Assembly (NCBI GenBank): GCA_903905685.1
Contig: CAIVHI010000308.1
Span: 1-19,775 of the forward strand
Origin: an uncultured Bacteroidota bacterium
GTDB taxonomy: Bacteria; Bacteroidota; Bacteroidia; Chitinophagales; Chitinophagaceae
Direction of reading: 5' to 3'
DNA: 19,775 nt
A program made the position numbers and the translations under genes. Positions 6,136-13,301 of the stretch are shown here, piece by piece (position 1 is the stretch's first letter; every line of letters starts with the position of its first letter). The notes beneath the pieces are model-generated. The model did not search any database. It saw only the letters and a list, made by a program, of their open reading frames with translations, and was not told the DNA's origin.

Positions 6136-7380
6136 ATGACAGATTTGCAGCACCAACACATCAAACTCTCCGAAGACTCGGTCCAGAAACAGACCACTAC
6201 CATCAATGTGGGCCCTACACACCCTGCTACCCACGGTGTGTTTCAGAACATTATGGAGATTGACGGTGAACGCGTCATCAAGACCACGCCATCGGTAGGC
6301 TACATTCACCGCGCATTTGAGAAAATAGCCGAGCGCAGGCCCTACTACCAAATCACTACACTTACAGACCGGCTCAACTATTGCTCGGCCCCCATCAACA
6401 ACATGGGGTGGCACATGACGATGGAGAAGCTGCTGAAAATAAACATCCCCAAAAGGGTGCAGTACCTGCGCGTTGTCCTCATGGAATTGGCCCGCATTGC
6501 CGACCACCTCATTTGCAACTCGGTGGTTGCGGTAGATGCCGGCGCATTGACTCCATTTACCTATGTGTTTCAGTCGCGCGAGCACATTTACGAGATTTTT
6601 GAAGAAATCTGCGGCTCCCGCCTCACTACCAACATTGGCCGGGTAGGCGGTTTTGAGCGCAATTTCACCCCCGCGTCTTTCCAAAAACTCGATACCTTCC
6701 TGAAGAACTTCCCGAAGGTGATGAACGAATTTGAGTCGCTGCTGAACCGCAATCGCATATTTGTGGACCGCTGCGTGGGTGCCGGCGCCTTCAGTGCCGA
6801 GCGTGCTTTGAGCTATGGCTTTACGGGTCCCAACCTGCGTGCATGCGGGGTAGACTATGATGTGCGTGTGGCGCAACCCTACAGCTCTTACGAAGAATTC
6901 GACTTCAACATACCTGTAGGCACTACGGGCGATGTTTATGACCGCTTCATGGTGCGCAACGGCGAAATTTGGGAGAGCCTGAAAATCATCCGTCAAGCTC
7001 TCGACAAGATCGCAGAAGTGGAAAAAGCCGACCCCTCGCAAAAGGAAATATTCTATGCACAGGAGGCCGACCACTTTCACCTGCCGCCGAAGGAAGATGT
7101 ATATACCAAAATGGAAGCGCTCATCTACCATTTTAAAATCATCATGGGCGAGATAGACGCTCCCAAGGGCGAAGTGTACCACTCTGTAGAGGGTGCCAAT
7201 GGCGAATTGGGCTTCTACCTCATCAGCGATGGTGGACGGATGCCCTACAGGCTGCACTTCCGTCGTCCTTGCTTCATCTATTATCAGGCATTTCCCGAAA
7301 TCATTGAAGGTGGATTGCTCAGTGATGCGTTGCTTACATTGAGCAGCATCAACGTGATAGCGGGAGAATTGGATGCATAA
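6136..7380 (+). CDS. nuoD: NADH-quinone oxidoreductase subunit D (49 kDa)
   Basis: Connecting-arm subunit that forms the quinone headgroup site with NuoB. The 414-residue length is typical for unfused NuoD. It has NVGPTHPATHG with H29 and H33 (H33 corresponds to the quinone-site His), and DRLNYCSAP with Y82 at the place of the quinone-site Tyr. C-terminal motifs are ANGELGFYLISDGG (354-367) and MPYRLHFRRPCF. Odd point: the usual GSLD near the end is SSIN (403-406), so the Asp is Asn; I suspect this is lineage-typical but cannot verify. The ATG overlaps the stop of a 7-codon mini-ORF (ATG 6116, ATGA overlap). A GGAGG at 6080-6084 lies too far upstream to serve this start. Confidence 0.97.
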   Translation: MTDLQHQHIKLSEDSVQKQTTTINVGPTHPATHGVFQNIMEIDGERVIKTTPSVGYIHRAFEKIAERRPYYQITTLTDRLNYCSAPINNMGWHMTMEKLLKINIPKRVQYLRVVLMELARIADHLICNSVVAVDAGALTPFTYVFQSREHIYEIFEEICGSRLTTNIGRVGGFERNFTPASFQKLDTFLKNFPKVMNEFESLLNRNRIFVDRCVGAGAFSAERALSYGFTGPNLRACGVDYDVRVAQPYSSYEEFDFNIPVGTTGDVYDRFMVRNGEIWESLKIIRQALDKIAEVEKADPSQKEIFYAQEADHFHLPPKEDVYTKMEALIYHFKIIMGEIDAPKGEVYHSVEGANGELGFYLISDGGRMPYRLHFRRPCFIYYQAFPEIIEGGLLSDALLTLSSINVIAGELDA

Positions 7381-7457
7381 CGCCCACTGAAAACTCATAC
7401 TGCTGCATGCCGGGAACGGTGGGCAGTGCCAAAAAAATTGATTAGAATACTTTGATT

Positions 7458-7955
7458 ATGGACATTAAGTTCTCGCAGGAAAAACAGAAAGAGGTAGACG
7501 AACTCATCTCGCATTATCCCGAAGGGAAGCAGAAGAGCGCACTTATACCGCTGCTCCACATAGCCCAAGACGAGTTTGGAGGCTGGCTCGATGCCCCGGT
7601 TATGGATTATGTAGCCGAGTTGTTGAATATTACGCCCATCGAAGTATATGAGGTGGCCACCTTTTATTCCATGTTCAATACCAAGCCTGTGGGCAAATAC
7701 CTGTTTGAGGTGTGTCGCACCGGGCCCTGTATGCTGAACGGCTCCGACGGCATTATAGACTATATCAAGGAGACATTGGGGATTAAGGAGGGTGAGACTA
7801 CCGCCGACGGCCTGTTTACGCTGAAGCCTGCCGAATGCTTGGGTGCTTGTGGCTATGCACCCATGATGCAACTGGGCAAGTTCTACAAGGAGCACCTCAC
7901 GAAGGCAAAAGTGGACGCCATTATTGAAGAATGCAGGCGTAATGCGGGTAAATAA
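7458..7955 (+). CDS. nuoE: NADH-quinone oxidoreductase subunit E (24 kDa, cluster N1a)
   Basis: Thioredoxin-fold subunit of the NADH-oxidising arm carrying the [2Fe-2S] cluster N1a. Ligand cysteines are C86 and C91 (VCRTGPC, Cx4C) and C127 and C131 (ECLGAC, Cx3C). VYEVATFYSMF (63-73) is the family's conserved helix. I chose ATG 7458 (MDIKFSQ, 165 residues). An in-frame TTG at 7452 would add only two residues. An imperfect 8-bp stem (7382-7389 with 7417-7424) lies in the 77-base gap after nuoD. It ends 24 bases before nuoF. Confidence 0.97.
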   Translation: MDIKFSQEKQKEVDELISHYPEGKQKSALIPLLHIAQDEFGGWLDAPVMDYVAELLNITPIEVYEVATFYSMFNTKPVGKYLFEVCRTGPCMLNGSDGIIDYIKETLGIKEGETTADGLFTLKPAECLGACGYAPMMQLGKFYKEHLTKAKVDAIIEECRRNAGK

Positions 7956-7979
7956 ACTCAAACTCACAAACATCATTAC

Positions 7980-9335
7980 ATGGCGATAAAGTTATTATTG
8001 GCTAACGATAAGGTGGAAGGTATCAGGTATTATGATGCCTACCGTAAAAACGGCGGTTATGAGGCGGCTGAAAAGGCGCTTAAAATGACGCCGGAGGAAA
8101 TAGTGGAGGAAGTGAAGAAGAGCGGCTTGCGGGGTCGCGGCGGTGCCGGCTTCCCTACGGGCATGAAGTGGAGCTTTTTGGCCAAGCCGGAGGGCGTGCC
8201 ACGCCACTTGGTGTGCAATGCCGATGAATCGGAGCCCGGTACGTTCAAAGACCGCTACCTTATGGAGTTCCTGCCCCACCTGCTCATCGAAGGGTTGCTC
8301 ATCAGTAGCTATGCACTGGGCAGTAATGCCACCTACATCTACATTCGCGGCGAATATGCTTGGATACCCGACATCCTGAACCAAGCCATTGCCGAAGCCC
8401 GCGCCAACGGCTGGCTCGGCAAAAACATCTTGGGCACCGGTTTCGACTGCGAAATATATGTGCAGCGTGGTGCAGGTGCCTACATCTGCGGGGAAGAAAC
8501 CGCATTGATTGAATCTCTTGAAGGCAAACGCGGCAATCCGCGCATGAAACCCCCCTTCCCGGCCATTCAAGGGCTGTGGATGCGCCCAACGGTAGTGAAC
8601 AATGTGGAGACGCTTGCTGCCATCGTGCCCATCATCAACATAGGGGCCGATGCCTACTCCAAAATAGGCGTGGGCCGATCCACCGGCACCAAGTTGATTT
8701 CCGCTTGCGGCAACATCAACAAGCCGGGGGTATATGAAATAGACATGACGATATCTGTGGAGGAATTCATCTACAGCGACGAATATTGCGGCGGCATCCC
8801 CAACGGCAAACGCCTGAAGGCGTGCATCCCCGGCGGGTCGTCGGTGCCCATAATGCCCAACAACCTGTTGTTCAAAACTGCAAAGGGAGAGACCCGCTAC
8901 ATGAACTACGAAAGCCTCTCCGACGGCGGCTTTGCCACCGGCACCATGATGGGGTCGGGTGGGTTCATCGTGATGGACGAAGACCAATGCGTGGTGCGCC
9001 ACACCATGACGTTGGCCCGCTTCTACAACCACGAAAGCTGCGGCCAGTGCAGCCCCTGCCGCGAAGGCACCGGCTGGATGTACAAGATATTGAAGAACAT
9101 AGAGTACGGCAAGGGCAAGATGTCGGACATAGAATTGCTGTGGGACATCCAGAAGAGCATCGACGGCACAACGATTTGTCCGCTGGGCGATGCTGCGGCA
9201 TGGCCGGTGGCCGCCGCCATCCGTCATTTTAGGGATGAGTTTGAATGGCACATCAAGAATCCGGAAGAATGCCAAACACGGAACTTCGGGCTGGCGCACT
9301 ATGCCGACCCTAGGCCGGTACCGGCAGCAGTATAG
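7980..9335 (+). CDS. nuoF: NADH-quinone oxidoreductase subunit F (51 kDa; FMN, NADH site, cluster N3)
   Basis: Binds NADH and FMN and carries the [4Fe-4S] cluster N3, the electron entry point of complex I. Its 451 residues show the Gly-rich nucleotide loop GLRGRGGAGFPTG (49-61), NADESEPGTFKDR (80-92), the FMN-site motif GAGAYICGEETALIESLEG (164-182), and the N3 ligands C354, C357, C360 (SCGQCSPC) and C400 (TICPLGDAA). All key residues are present. Instead of being followed directly by nuoG, it is followed 9 bases later by an AAA ATPase gene (9345), so the ATPase pair is placed as a member of the same transcript. Confidence 0.98.
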   Translation: MAIKLLLANDKVEGIRYYDAYRKNGGYEAAEKALKMTPEEIVEEVKKSGLRGRGGAGFPTGMKWSFLAKPEGVPRHLVCNADESEPGTFKDRYLMEFLPHLLIEGLLISSYALGSNATYIYIRGEYAWIPDILNQAIAEARANGWLGKNILGTGFDCEIYVQRGAGAYICGEETALIESLEGKRGNPRMKPPFPAIQGLWMRPTVVNNVETLAAIVPIINIGADAYSKIGVGRSTGTKLISACGNINKPGVYEIDMTISVEEFIYSDEYCGGIPNGKRLKACIPGGSSVPIMPNNLLFKTAKGETRYMNYESLSDGGFATGTMMGSGGFIVMDEDQCVVRHTMTLARFYNHESCGQCSPCREGTGWMYKILKNIEYGKGKMSDIELLWDIQKSIDGTTICPLGDAAAWPVAAAIRHFRDEFEWHIKNPEECQTRNFGLAHYADPRPVPAAV

Positions 9336-9344
9336 GCAGTAACC

Positions 9345-10361
9345 ATGGGAGCGCACGTCAGGCATATCGAAATCAGCAATTTCAAGTCGTTGCGGCACGT
9401 CAGCCTCGACGGCTGCCGGCGTATCAATGTGTTCATAGGTGCCCCCAATTCCGGAAAGAGTGCCATTTTGGAAGCCCTATCGCTGTTATCCTACATCCAA
9501 CCCGACAACATCCGCCCAATTACGGATTTCTGCCGGATGAAGTTTGGTGGAGAGCTGTTTTTTGAGGGGAATACGGTGAACCACATCAGCATATCAGTTG
9601 ATGATGTGGTTTTTGCTGATTTATCATTGGTAGGAAATTTATCATTGGAGATGGCGCTGTTGTTTGACCCAAACAATTCTGGTCCAGATTCCGGTCAAAG
9701 AGTTTATTTTTCAGAGAAAAATGCAACTGACCACCACCAAATAACACCGACACCAAGTGGTCAACCCGTAGTTAAGAAATATACGTACTCAAATACTGAA
9801 TCGGGTTTCAGAACTTCACGACTGGAACTAGAGTTTCCATATGGTGGAAACTTGGGTGAAATCATGAGATTTCAGCCTAAATTGAGGGGGGAGGTTGCAA
9901 GGTTGTTCGAACAGGAAGGGCTGAAGCTGACGATGGATACGGAAAATGGGTCTTTAAAAGGGTTAAGGATGTTGAAAGATGAATCCTACTATCTCATTCC
10001 ATTCTACCAAATGGCGGACACCCTACAACGGCTCGTATTCCATAAGGCTGCCATAATGAGCAACCGCAACTCGGTATTGCTGTTTGAGGAGCCGGAGGCA
10101 CACCTGTATCCCCCCTACATGGGAGTATTTACCGGAGATTTGCTCTATAACCGGGAATTAAACAACCAATACTTTATTTCGACACACAGTGAATTGATAT
10201 TGAATGGTTTGATGGACGAAGGCCGGCCTGAAATGTCGGTATTTTTGGTTGCATTAAAGGACGGGGCAACGGTAGTGAAAAGGTTGGATGATCAACAATT
10301 GGAAGATGTGTATACGCACGGAGTGGATTTGTTTTTTAACATCGAAAGCTATCTGGACTAA
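9345..10361 (+). CDS. RecF/OLD-like AAA ATPase inserted in the nuo operon
   Basis: A 338-residue ABC/SMC-type ATPase. The N-terminus (IEISNFKSLRHVSL, 8-21) is typical of RecF/OLD/AAA_21 proteins, followed by Walker A GAPNSGKS (32-39). Walker B with catalytic acids is LLFEEPEAHLYP (245-256), and the H-switch is STHSE with H281. The usual LSGGQ-like signature is not recognisable; its place is taken by YQMADTLQRLVFHKAAI (about residues 221-237). The middle (roughly 70-215) is unfamiliar and lower in G+C than the two ends. It starts 9 bases after nuoF and ends in a TAATG overlap with the next gene, so the two are translationally coupled. Similar ATPases pair with Toprim-like effectors in anti-phage systems such as PARIS, or with DUF4276 proteins. 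A defence or stress role is inferred; nothing links it to electron transfer. Confidence 0.9.
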   Translation: MGAHVRHIEISNFKSLRHVSLDGCRRINVFIGAPNSGKSAILEALSLLSYIQPDNIRPITDFCRMKFGGELFFEGNTVNHISISVDDVVFADLSLVGNLSLEMALLFDPNNSGPDSGQRVYFSEKNATDHHQITPTPSGQPVVKKYTYSNTESGFRTSRLELEFPYGGNLGEIMRFQPKLRGEVARLFEQEGLKLTMDTENGSLKGLRMLKDESYYLIPFYQMADTLQRLVFHKAAIMSNRNSVLLFEEPEAHLYPPYMGVFTGDLLYNRELNNQYFISTHSELILNGLMDEGRPEMSVFLVALKDGATVVKRLDDQQLEDVYTHGVDLFFNIESYLD

Positions 10362-10906
10362 TGCCTGTGAATCCACTCTGTTTCATACCCGAATGCTACT
10401 TCGACACCGTATTGGTGAAGAAGATTTTGCAATTGAAAAATGTGAATCACCAGAAGGGTTGCGCAAACGTTGCCAAAACCATGGAAAAGCAGGTTGACTT
10501 TGCTGTGGGAATCATAGATGGCGACAAAAAGCAGTTGGATTACTTGAAGAATTTTTCTGTTGTTTACGAGGCCGGGAATTTGAAGTTATATCGACATAAC
10601 GACAGTCAAGTGCCGAAATTCTTCATTCAAGTGTGTCCGGCGCTTGAACAGTGGATGCTCAAGATTTATGAAGAGGGTGCGGCAGATTTGAAAGCATTGG
10701 GAATACCCGAGACTATAGACGGGTTGAAAAAGATTACCAAGCATTCTCCTGTAAAAGAGGAAGATGCCTCGAAGTTGTGCAAACCTTTATTGGCCGATGC
10801 CTGTGCAGAAACCCAATCGATAAAGACACTCAAGCATTGGTTATCCCATTTTCACGAGCACGGCCGAAATGCCGATCTCCCCACCCTAAAAACTATTTCC
10901 GATTAA
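10361..10906 (+). CDS. Toprim-like protein coupled to the AAA ATPase
   Basis: A 181-residue soluble protein that I do not recognise by name. The layout suggests a reduced Toprim fold: an N-terminal strand with acid E11 (CFIPECYFDTVLVKKIL, like the VEGxxD entry of Toprim proteins), then strand plus DxD at D53/D55 (FAVGIIDGDKK), then a PALEQWML segment with E96 resembling that in DUF4276/DUF4435 proteins. Such acids bind Mg2+ in Toprim nucleases. The C-terminal ~70 residues are helical and charged with no known motif. It shares its first base with the last base of the ATPase stop codon (TAATG), arguing for a joint complex. It ends 33 bases before nuoG. G+C is low (23 of 60 at 10501-10560). A nuclease or effector function is inference. 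Confidence 0.8.
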   Translation: MPVNPLCFIPECYFDTVLVKKILQLKNVNHQKGCANVAKTMEKQVDFAVGIIDGDKKQLDYLKNFSVVYEAGNLKLYRHNDSQVPKFFIQVCPALEQWMLKIYEEGAADLKALGIPETIDGLKKITKHSPVKEEDASKLCKPLLADACAETQSIKTLKHWLSHFHEHGRNADLPTLKTISD

Positions 10907-10921
10907 TAACTATTTGGTTAA

Positions 10922-10929
10922 TAATTTTG
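10922..10929 (+). promoter_or_regulatory. TAATTTTG box before nuoG (weak promoter candidate)
   Basis: TAATTTTG fits the Bacteroidota -7 box TAnnTTTG in the AT-rich 33-base gap between the cassette and nuoG. There is no TTG 19 bases upstream (a TTTC lies 22 bases away), and the predicted start would leave only a few bases of leader before the ATG at 10940. Could restore nuoG-N expression downstream of the cassette, but the evidence is thin. Confidence 0.2.
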
Positions 10930-10939
10930 ACAACCGATT

Positions 10940-12010
10940 ATGAAAGTTACGATAGACAACATCACGATAGACGTAGAGCCGGGAACGACCATACTCAATG
11001 CCGCCAGGAAAATTGGTGGCGATGTGGCCCCGCCGGCAATGTGCTACTACTCCAAGCTGAAAGACAGCGGGGGTAAGTGCAGGACGTGTCTGGTGGAAGT
11101 GACTAAGGGTTCGGAAAAAGACCCCAGGCCCATGCCCAAGCTGGTGGCCAGTTGCCGAACCACCATTATGGACGGCATGGAGGTGCGCAACTTCACATCG
11201 CCCAAGGTGCTCGAAGCCCGCAAGGCAGTGGTGGAGTTCCTGCTGATCAACCACCCGCTCGATTGCCCGGTGTGCGACCAGGCGGGCGAATGCCACCTGC
11301 AAGACCTAAGCTATGAGCATGGGTCGGAAAAAACACGCTATGAATTTCCCCGCCGCACTTTCGAGAAGGAAGACTTGGGGCCTTACATACAGCTACATAT
11401 GACGCGCTGCATCTTGTGCTACCGCTGCGTGTTTGCCGCCAACCAACTGACAGGCAAGCGCGAACACGGCGTACTGGAGCGTGGCGACCATGCCGAAATC
11501 AGCACGTTGCTCGGCAAGTCGCTGGATAATGAGTTTATAGGCAATGTGATTGACGTGTGCCCCGTAGGCGCACTTACAGACAAGACGTTCCGCTTCAAAA
11601 ACCGGGTGTGGTTCACCAAGCCGGTTGATGCGCACCGCGATTGCCCCACATGCAGCGGCAAGGTGCGGCTGTGGATGCGCGGAGAAGAAGTGTTCCGCGT
11701 AACGGCCCGGAAAGACGAGTGGGGAGAGGTGGAAGAATGGATATGCAACGATTGCCGCTTCCACAAGAAGGAATCCAAGGATTGGGTGATTGAAGGCCCG
11801 GCGCACATTGCACGCACCAGCGTCATTTCGCAAGGGCACTATTCGGGCAATGTGGGCACCACGCAGCAGACGGTCCTTATCGACAAGGTGGTGGGCCGCA
11901 AACCCAAGTACATGCTCGACATCCACAGCATCAGCGATGTGAACCGCAAGAATGTGGATTTGTCGAAAATAGAAGGGCCTGCCCATTCCGACGATTTCAA
12001 TGTGAAGTAG
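10940..12010 (+). CDS. nuoG: NADH-quinone oxidoreductase subunit G, short form
   Basis: NADH-arm subunit carrying the FeS wire. Clusters visible: [2Fe-2S] N1b (C35, C47, C50, C72), N5 with its His ligand (H105, C109, C112, C118 in NHPLDCPVCDQAGEC), and N4 (C157, C160, C163 in CILCYRC, plus C207 in DVCPVGAL). A fourth Cys set follows: C235xxC238 and C269xxC272 (CPTC ... WICNDC). It is placed like cluster N7 but patterned CxxC/CxxC rather than the classical CxxCxxxC plus C. The protein is only 356 residues, about half the usual NuoG, ending soon after this domain, so the molybdopterin-oxidoreductase-like C-terminal domain is absent. Reading frame and stop look clean, so this is a natural short form rather than a broken gene. 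Preceded by the ATPase/Toprim cassette instead of nuoF. Confidence 0.95.
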   Translation: MKVTIDNITIDVEPGTTILNAARKIGGDVAPPAMCYYSKLKDSGGKCRTCLVEVTKGSEKDPRPMPKLVASCRTTIMDGMEVRNFTSPKVLEARKAVVEFLLINHPLDCPVCDQAGECHLQDLSYEHGSEKTRYEFPRRTFEKEDLGPYIQLHMTRCILCYRCVFAANQLTGKREHGVLERGDHAEISTLLGKSLDNEFIGNVIDVCPVGALTDKTFRFKNRVWFTKPVDAHRDCPTCSGKVRLWMRGEEVFRVTARKDEWGEVEEWICNDCRFHKKESKDWVIEGPAHIARTSVISQGHYSGNVGTTQQTVLIDKVVGRKPKYMLDIHSISDVNRKNVDLSKIEGPAHSDDFNVK

Positions 12011-12081
12011 GGCGGGGGAAATGCCGGTTTTTTCGAAAACAGGAGATTATTATTGTATTGAATATTGCATTAAACAAGGTC

Positions 12082-12150
12082 GCTCGGCGGCGAGAATTCT
12101 TTAAAACCGAGCTATAAAATTATTGGTAACTAAACTACTTTTGTACCATT
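12082..12150 (+). promoter_or_regulatory. nuoG-nuoH gap: inverted repeat and candidate -7 box
   Basis: Largest gap inside the operon (140 bases, 12011-12150). GCTCGG (12082-12087) is the reverse complement of CCGAGC (12107-12112); a competing CTCG/CGAG hairpin overlaps it, so alternative folds exist. TACTTTTG at 12136-12143 matches the TAnnTTTG box but has no TTG at the usual distance. A GTTTT-TTCG-AAAAC hairpin sits at 12027-12040. Together these hint at an internal control point for the membrane-arm genes, by inspection only. Confidence 0.3.
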
Positions 12151-13224
12151 ATGCTGTTACAACAAATAGATGCAGCGTTCTTCATCGAGAAAGCCATCAT
12201 GATTTTGGTGGTCGTTTTGGGCTCTCTGGGAATTGCGATGTATGCAACATGGGCAGAACGTAAGGTGTCTGCCGTGATGCAGGATCGCATTGGCCCCAAT
12301 CGTGCAGGGCCATTTGGATTGCTGCAGCCCATTGCCGATGGGGTGAAACTTTTCTTCAAGGAAGAAATCACGCCTACAGGGTCCACCAAATTCATATTCC
12401 TGCTCGGCCCAAGTTTGGCCATGCTTACAGCCTGCATGACGGGAGCCGTGGTGCCTTGGGGCCCCGATTACACAACGGCTTCGGGCTATGTGCTTCATTT
12501 TCAGGTTGCCGACATCAACATAGGCATCCTTTTCGTGTTTGGTGTAGTGAGTTTGGGTGTGTATGGGGTGATGCTGGGTGGTTGGGCTTCCAACAACAAG
12601 TTTTCCCTCCTCAGTAGTATCCGTGCCGCATCTCAAGCCATTTCCTATGAATTGGCCATGGGGCTCAGCCTGATTGCTTTGCTGATGTTGAGCGGCTCCC
12701 TCAGCCTCCGCGACATCGTAGGTCAGCAACATGGCTTTTGGGAAAACGGCTGGTTTTCCTGGAACGTGTTCAAGCAGCCCCTCGGTGTCATCATCTTCTT
12801 CACCTGCGCCCTTGCCGAGCTCAACCGTACCCCCTTCGACCTACCCGAGTGCGACAGTGAGTTGAACATGGGCTACCACCAGGAATACTCGTCCATGAAA
12901 TTGGGCTTCTACCTGTTTGCCGAATACATCAACATGTTCATCAGCTCTTCCATCATGGTCACGCTGTTCTTCGGCGGCTACAATTTCCCCTTTATGGATG
13001 CCGTGCAAGGCATGGTGCCCGGGCTGCTGTTTTCGTTGATTTGCGTAATGGTATTGCTCGGAAAAGTGATACTCATGATATTGTTGATCATGGCGTTGCG
13101 CTGGACCTTGCCAAGGTTTCGCTACGACCAGCTCATGAAGTTGGGCTGGAAATCGATGATACCGCTGGCATTGGTGAATATGCTCATTACGGGTGCGGTG
13201 ATGCTTTTCCTTTACGGCAAGTAA
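12151..13224 (+). CDS. nuoH: NADH-quinone oxidoreductase subunit H
   Basis: Membrane subunit that forms the quinone tunnel and joins the peripheral and membrane arms. It has 357 residues with about eight membrane helices. The first family signature is at 36-58 (ERKVSAVMQDRIGPNRAG, then PFGLLQ), followed by ADGVKLFFKEE. The second region, AELNRTPFDLPE (222-233) and SELNMGYHQEYSSMK, matches the conserved acidic loop, although the usual EAESEL reads ECDSEL here, with one Glu replaced by Asp. The C-terminal TLPRFRYDQLMKLGWK is typical. It follows the largest gap in the operon, and the next gap (to nuoI) contains a hairpin plus GGGGTCACCA. Confidence 0.97.
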   Translation: MLLQQIDAAFFIEKAIMILVVVLGSLGIAMYATWAERKVSAVMQDRIGPNRAGPFGLLQPIADGVKLFFKEEITPTGSTKFIFLLGPSLAMLTACMTGAVVPWGPDYTTASGYVLHFQVADINIGILFVFGVVSLGVYGVMLGGWASNNKFSLLSSIRAASQAISYELAMGLSLIALLMLSGSLSLRDIVGQQHGFWENGWFSWNVFKQPLGVIIFFTCALAELNRTPFDLPECDSELNMGYHQEYSSMKLGFYLFAEYINMFISSSIMVTLFFGGYNFPFMDAVQGMVPGLLFSLICVMVLLGKVILMILLIMALRWTLPRFRYDQLMKLGWKSMIPLALVNMLITGAVMLFLYGK

Positions 13225-13241
13225 ACCGAATTCCGGATTTG

Positions 13242-13265
13242 GCTCCACACATTGTGGGGTCACCA
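13242..13265 (+). repeat. Hairpin plus GGGGTCACCA motif, copy 1 (before nuoI)
   Basis: A short stem (13242-13249 with 13253-13260, CCACA-CAT-TGTGG core) runs into GGGGTCACCA (13256-13265) followed by an A-rich stretch. The same 10-mer, also preceded by a GC-rich stem and followed by A's, occurs before nuoK (14366-14375). Function unknown; perhaps a dispersed genomic repeat or an mRNA stability/processing element. Confidence 0.45.
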
Positions 13266-13301
13266 TAAATTTAAAAACGACTACTGAATAGATATAAGGC
13301 A

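Noticed and set aside
7441..7460. TACTTTG before nuoE as a promoter -7 box
   Set aside because: Only one base separates TA from TTTG (two expected), there is no -33 element at the right distance, and it abuts the start codon.
7995..9398. 467-codon minus-strand frame over nuoF, and long minus-strand frames over nuoD, nuoL and nuoM/nuoN
   Set aside because: His/Arg-rich or low-homology translations antisense to clear complex I genes; caused by codon bias.
9336..10939. Transposon or integron origin for the ATPase/Toprim cassette
   Set aside because: No transposase or integrase and no terminal inverted repeats were seen; only short direct repeats at the right edge, so a mobile-element label is not supported.
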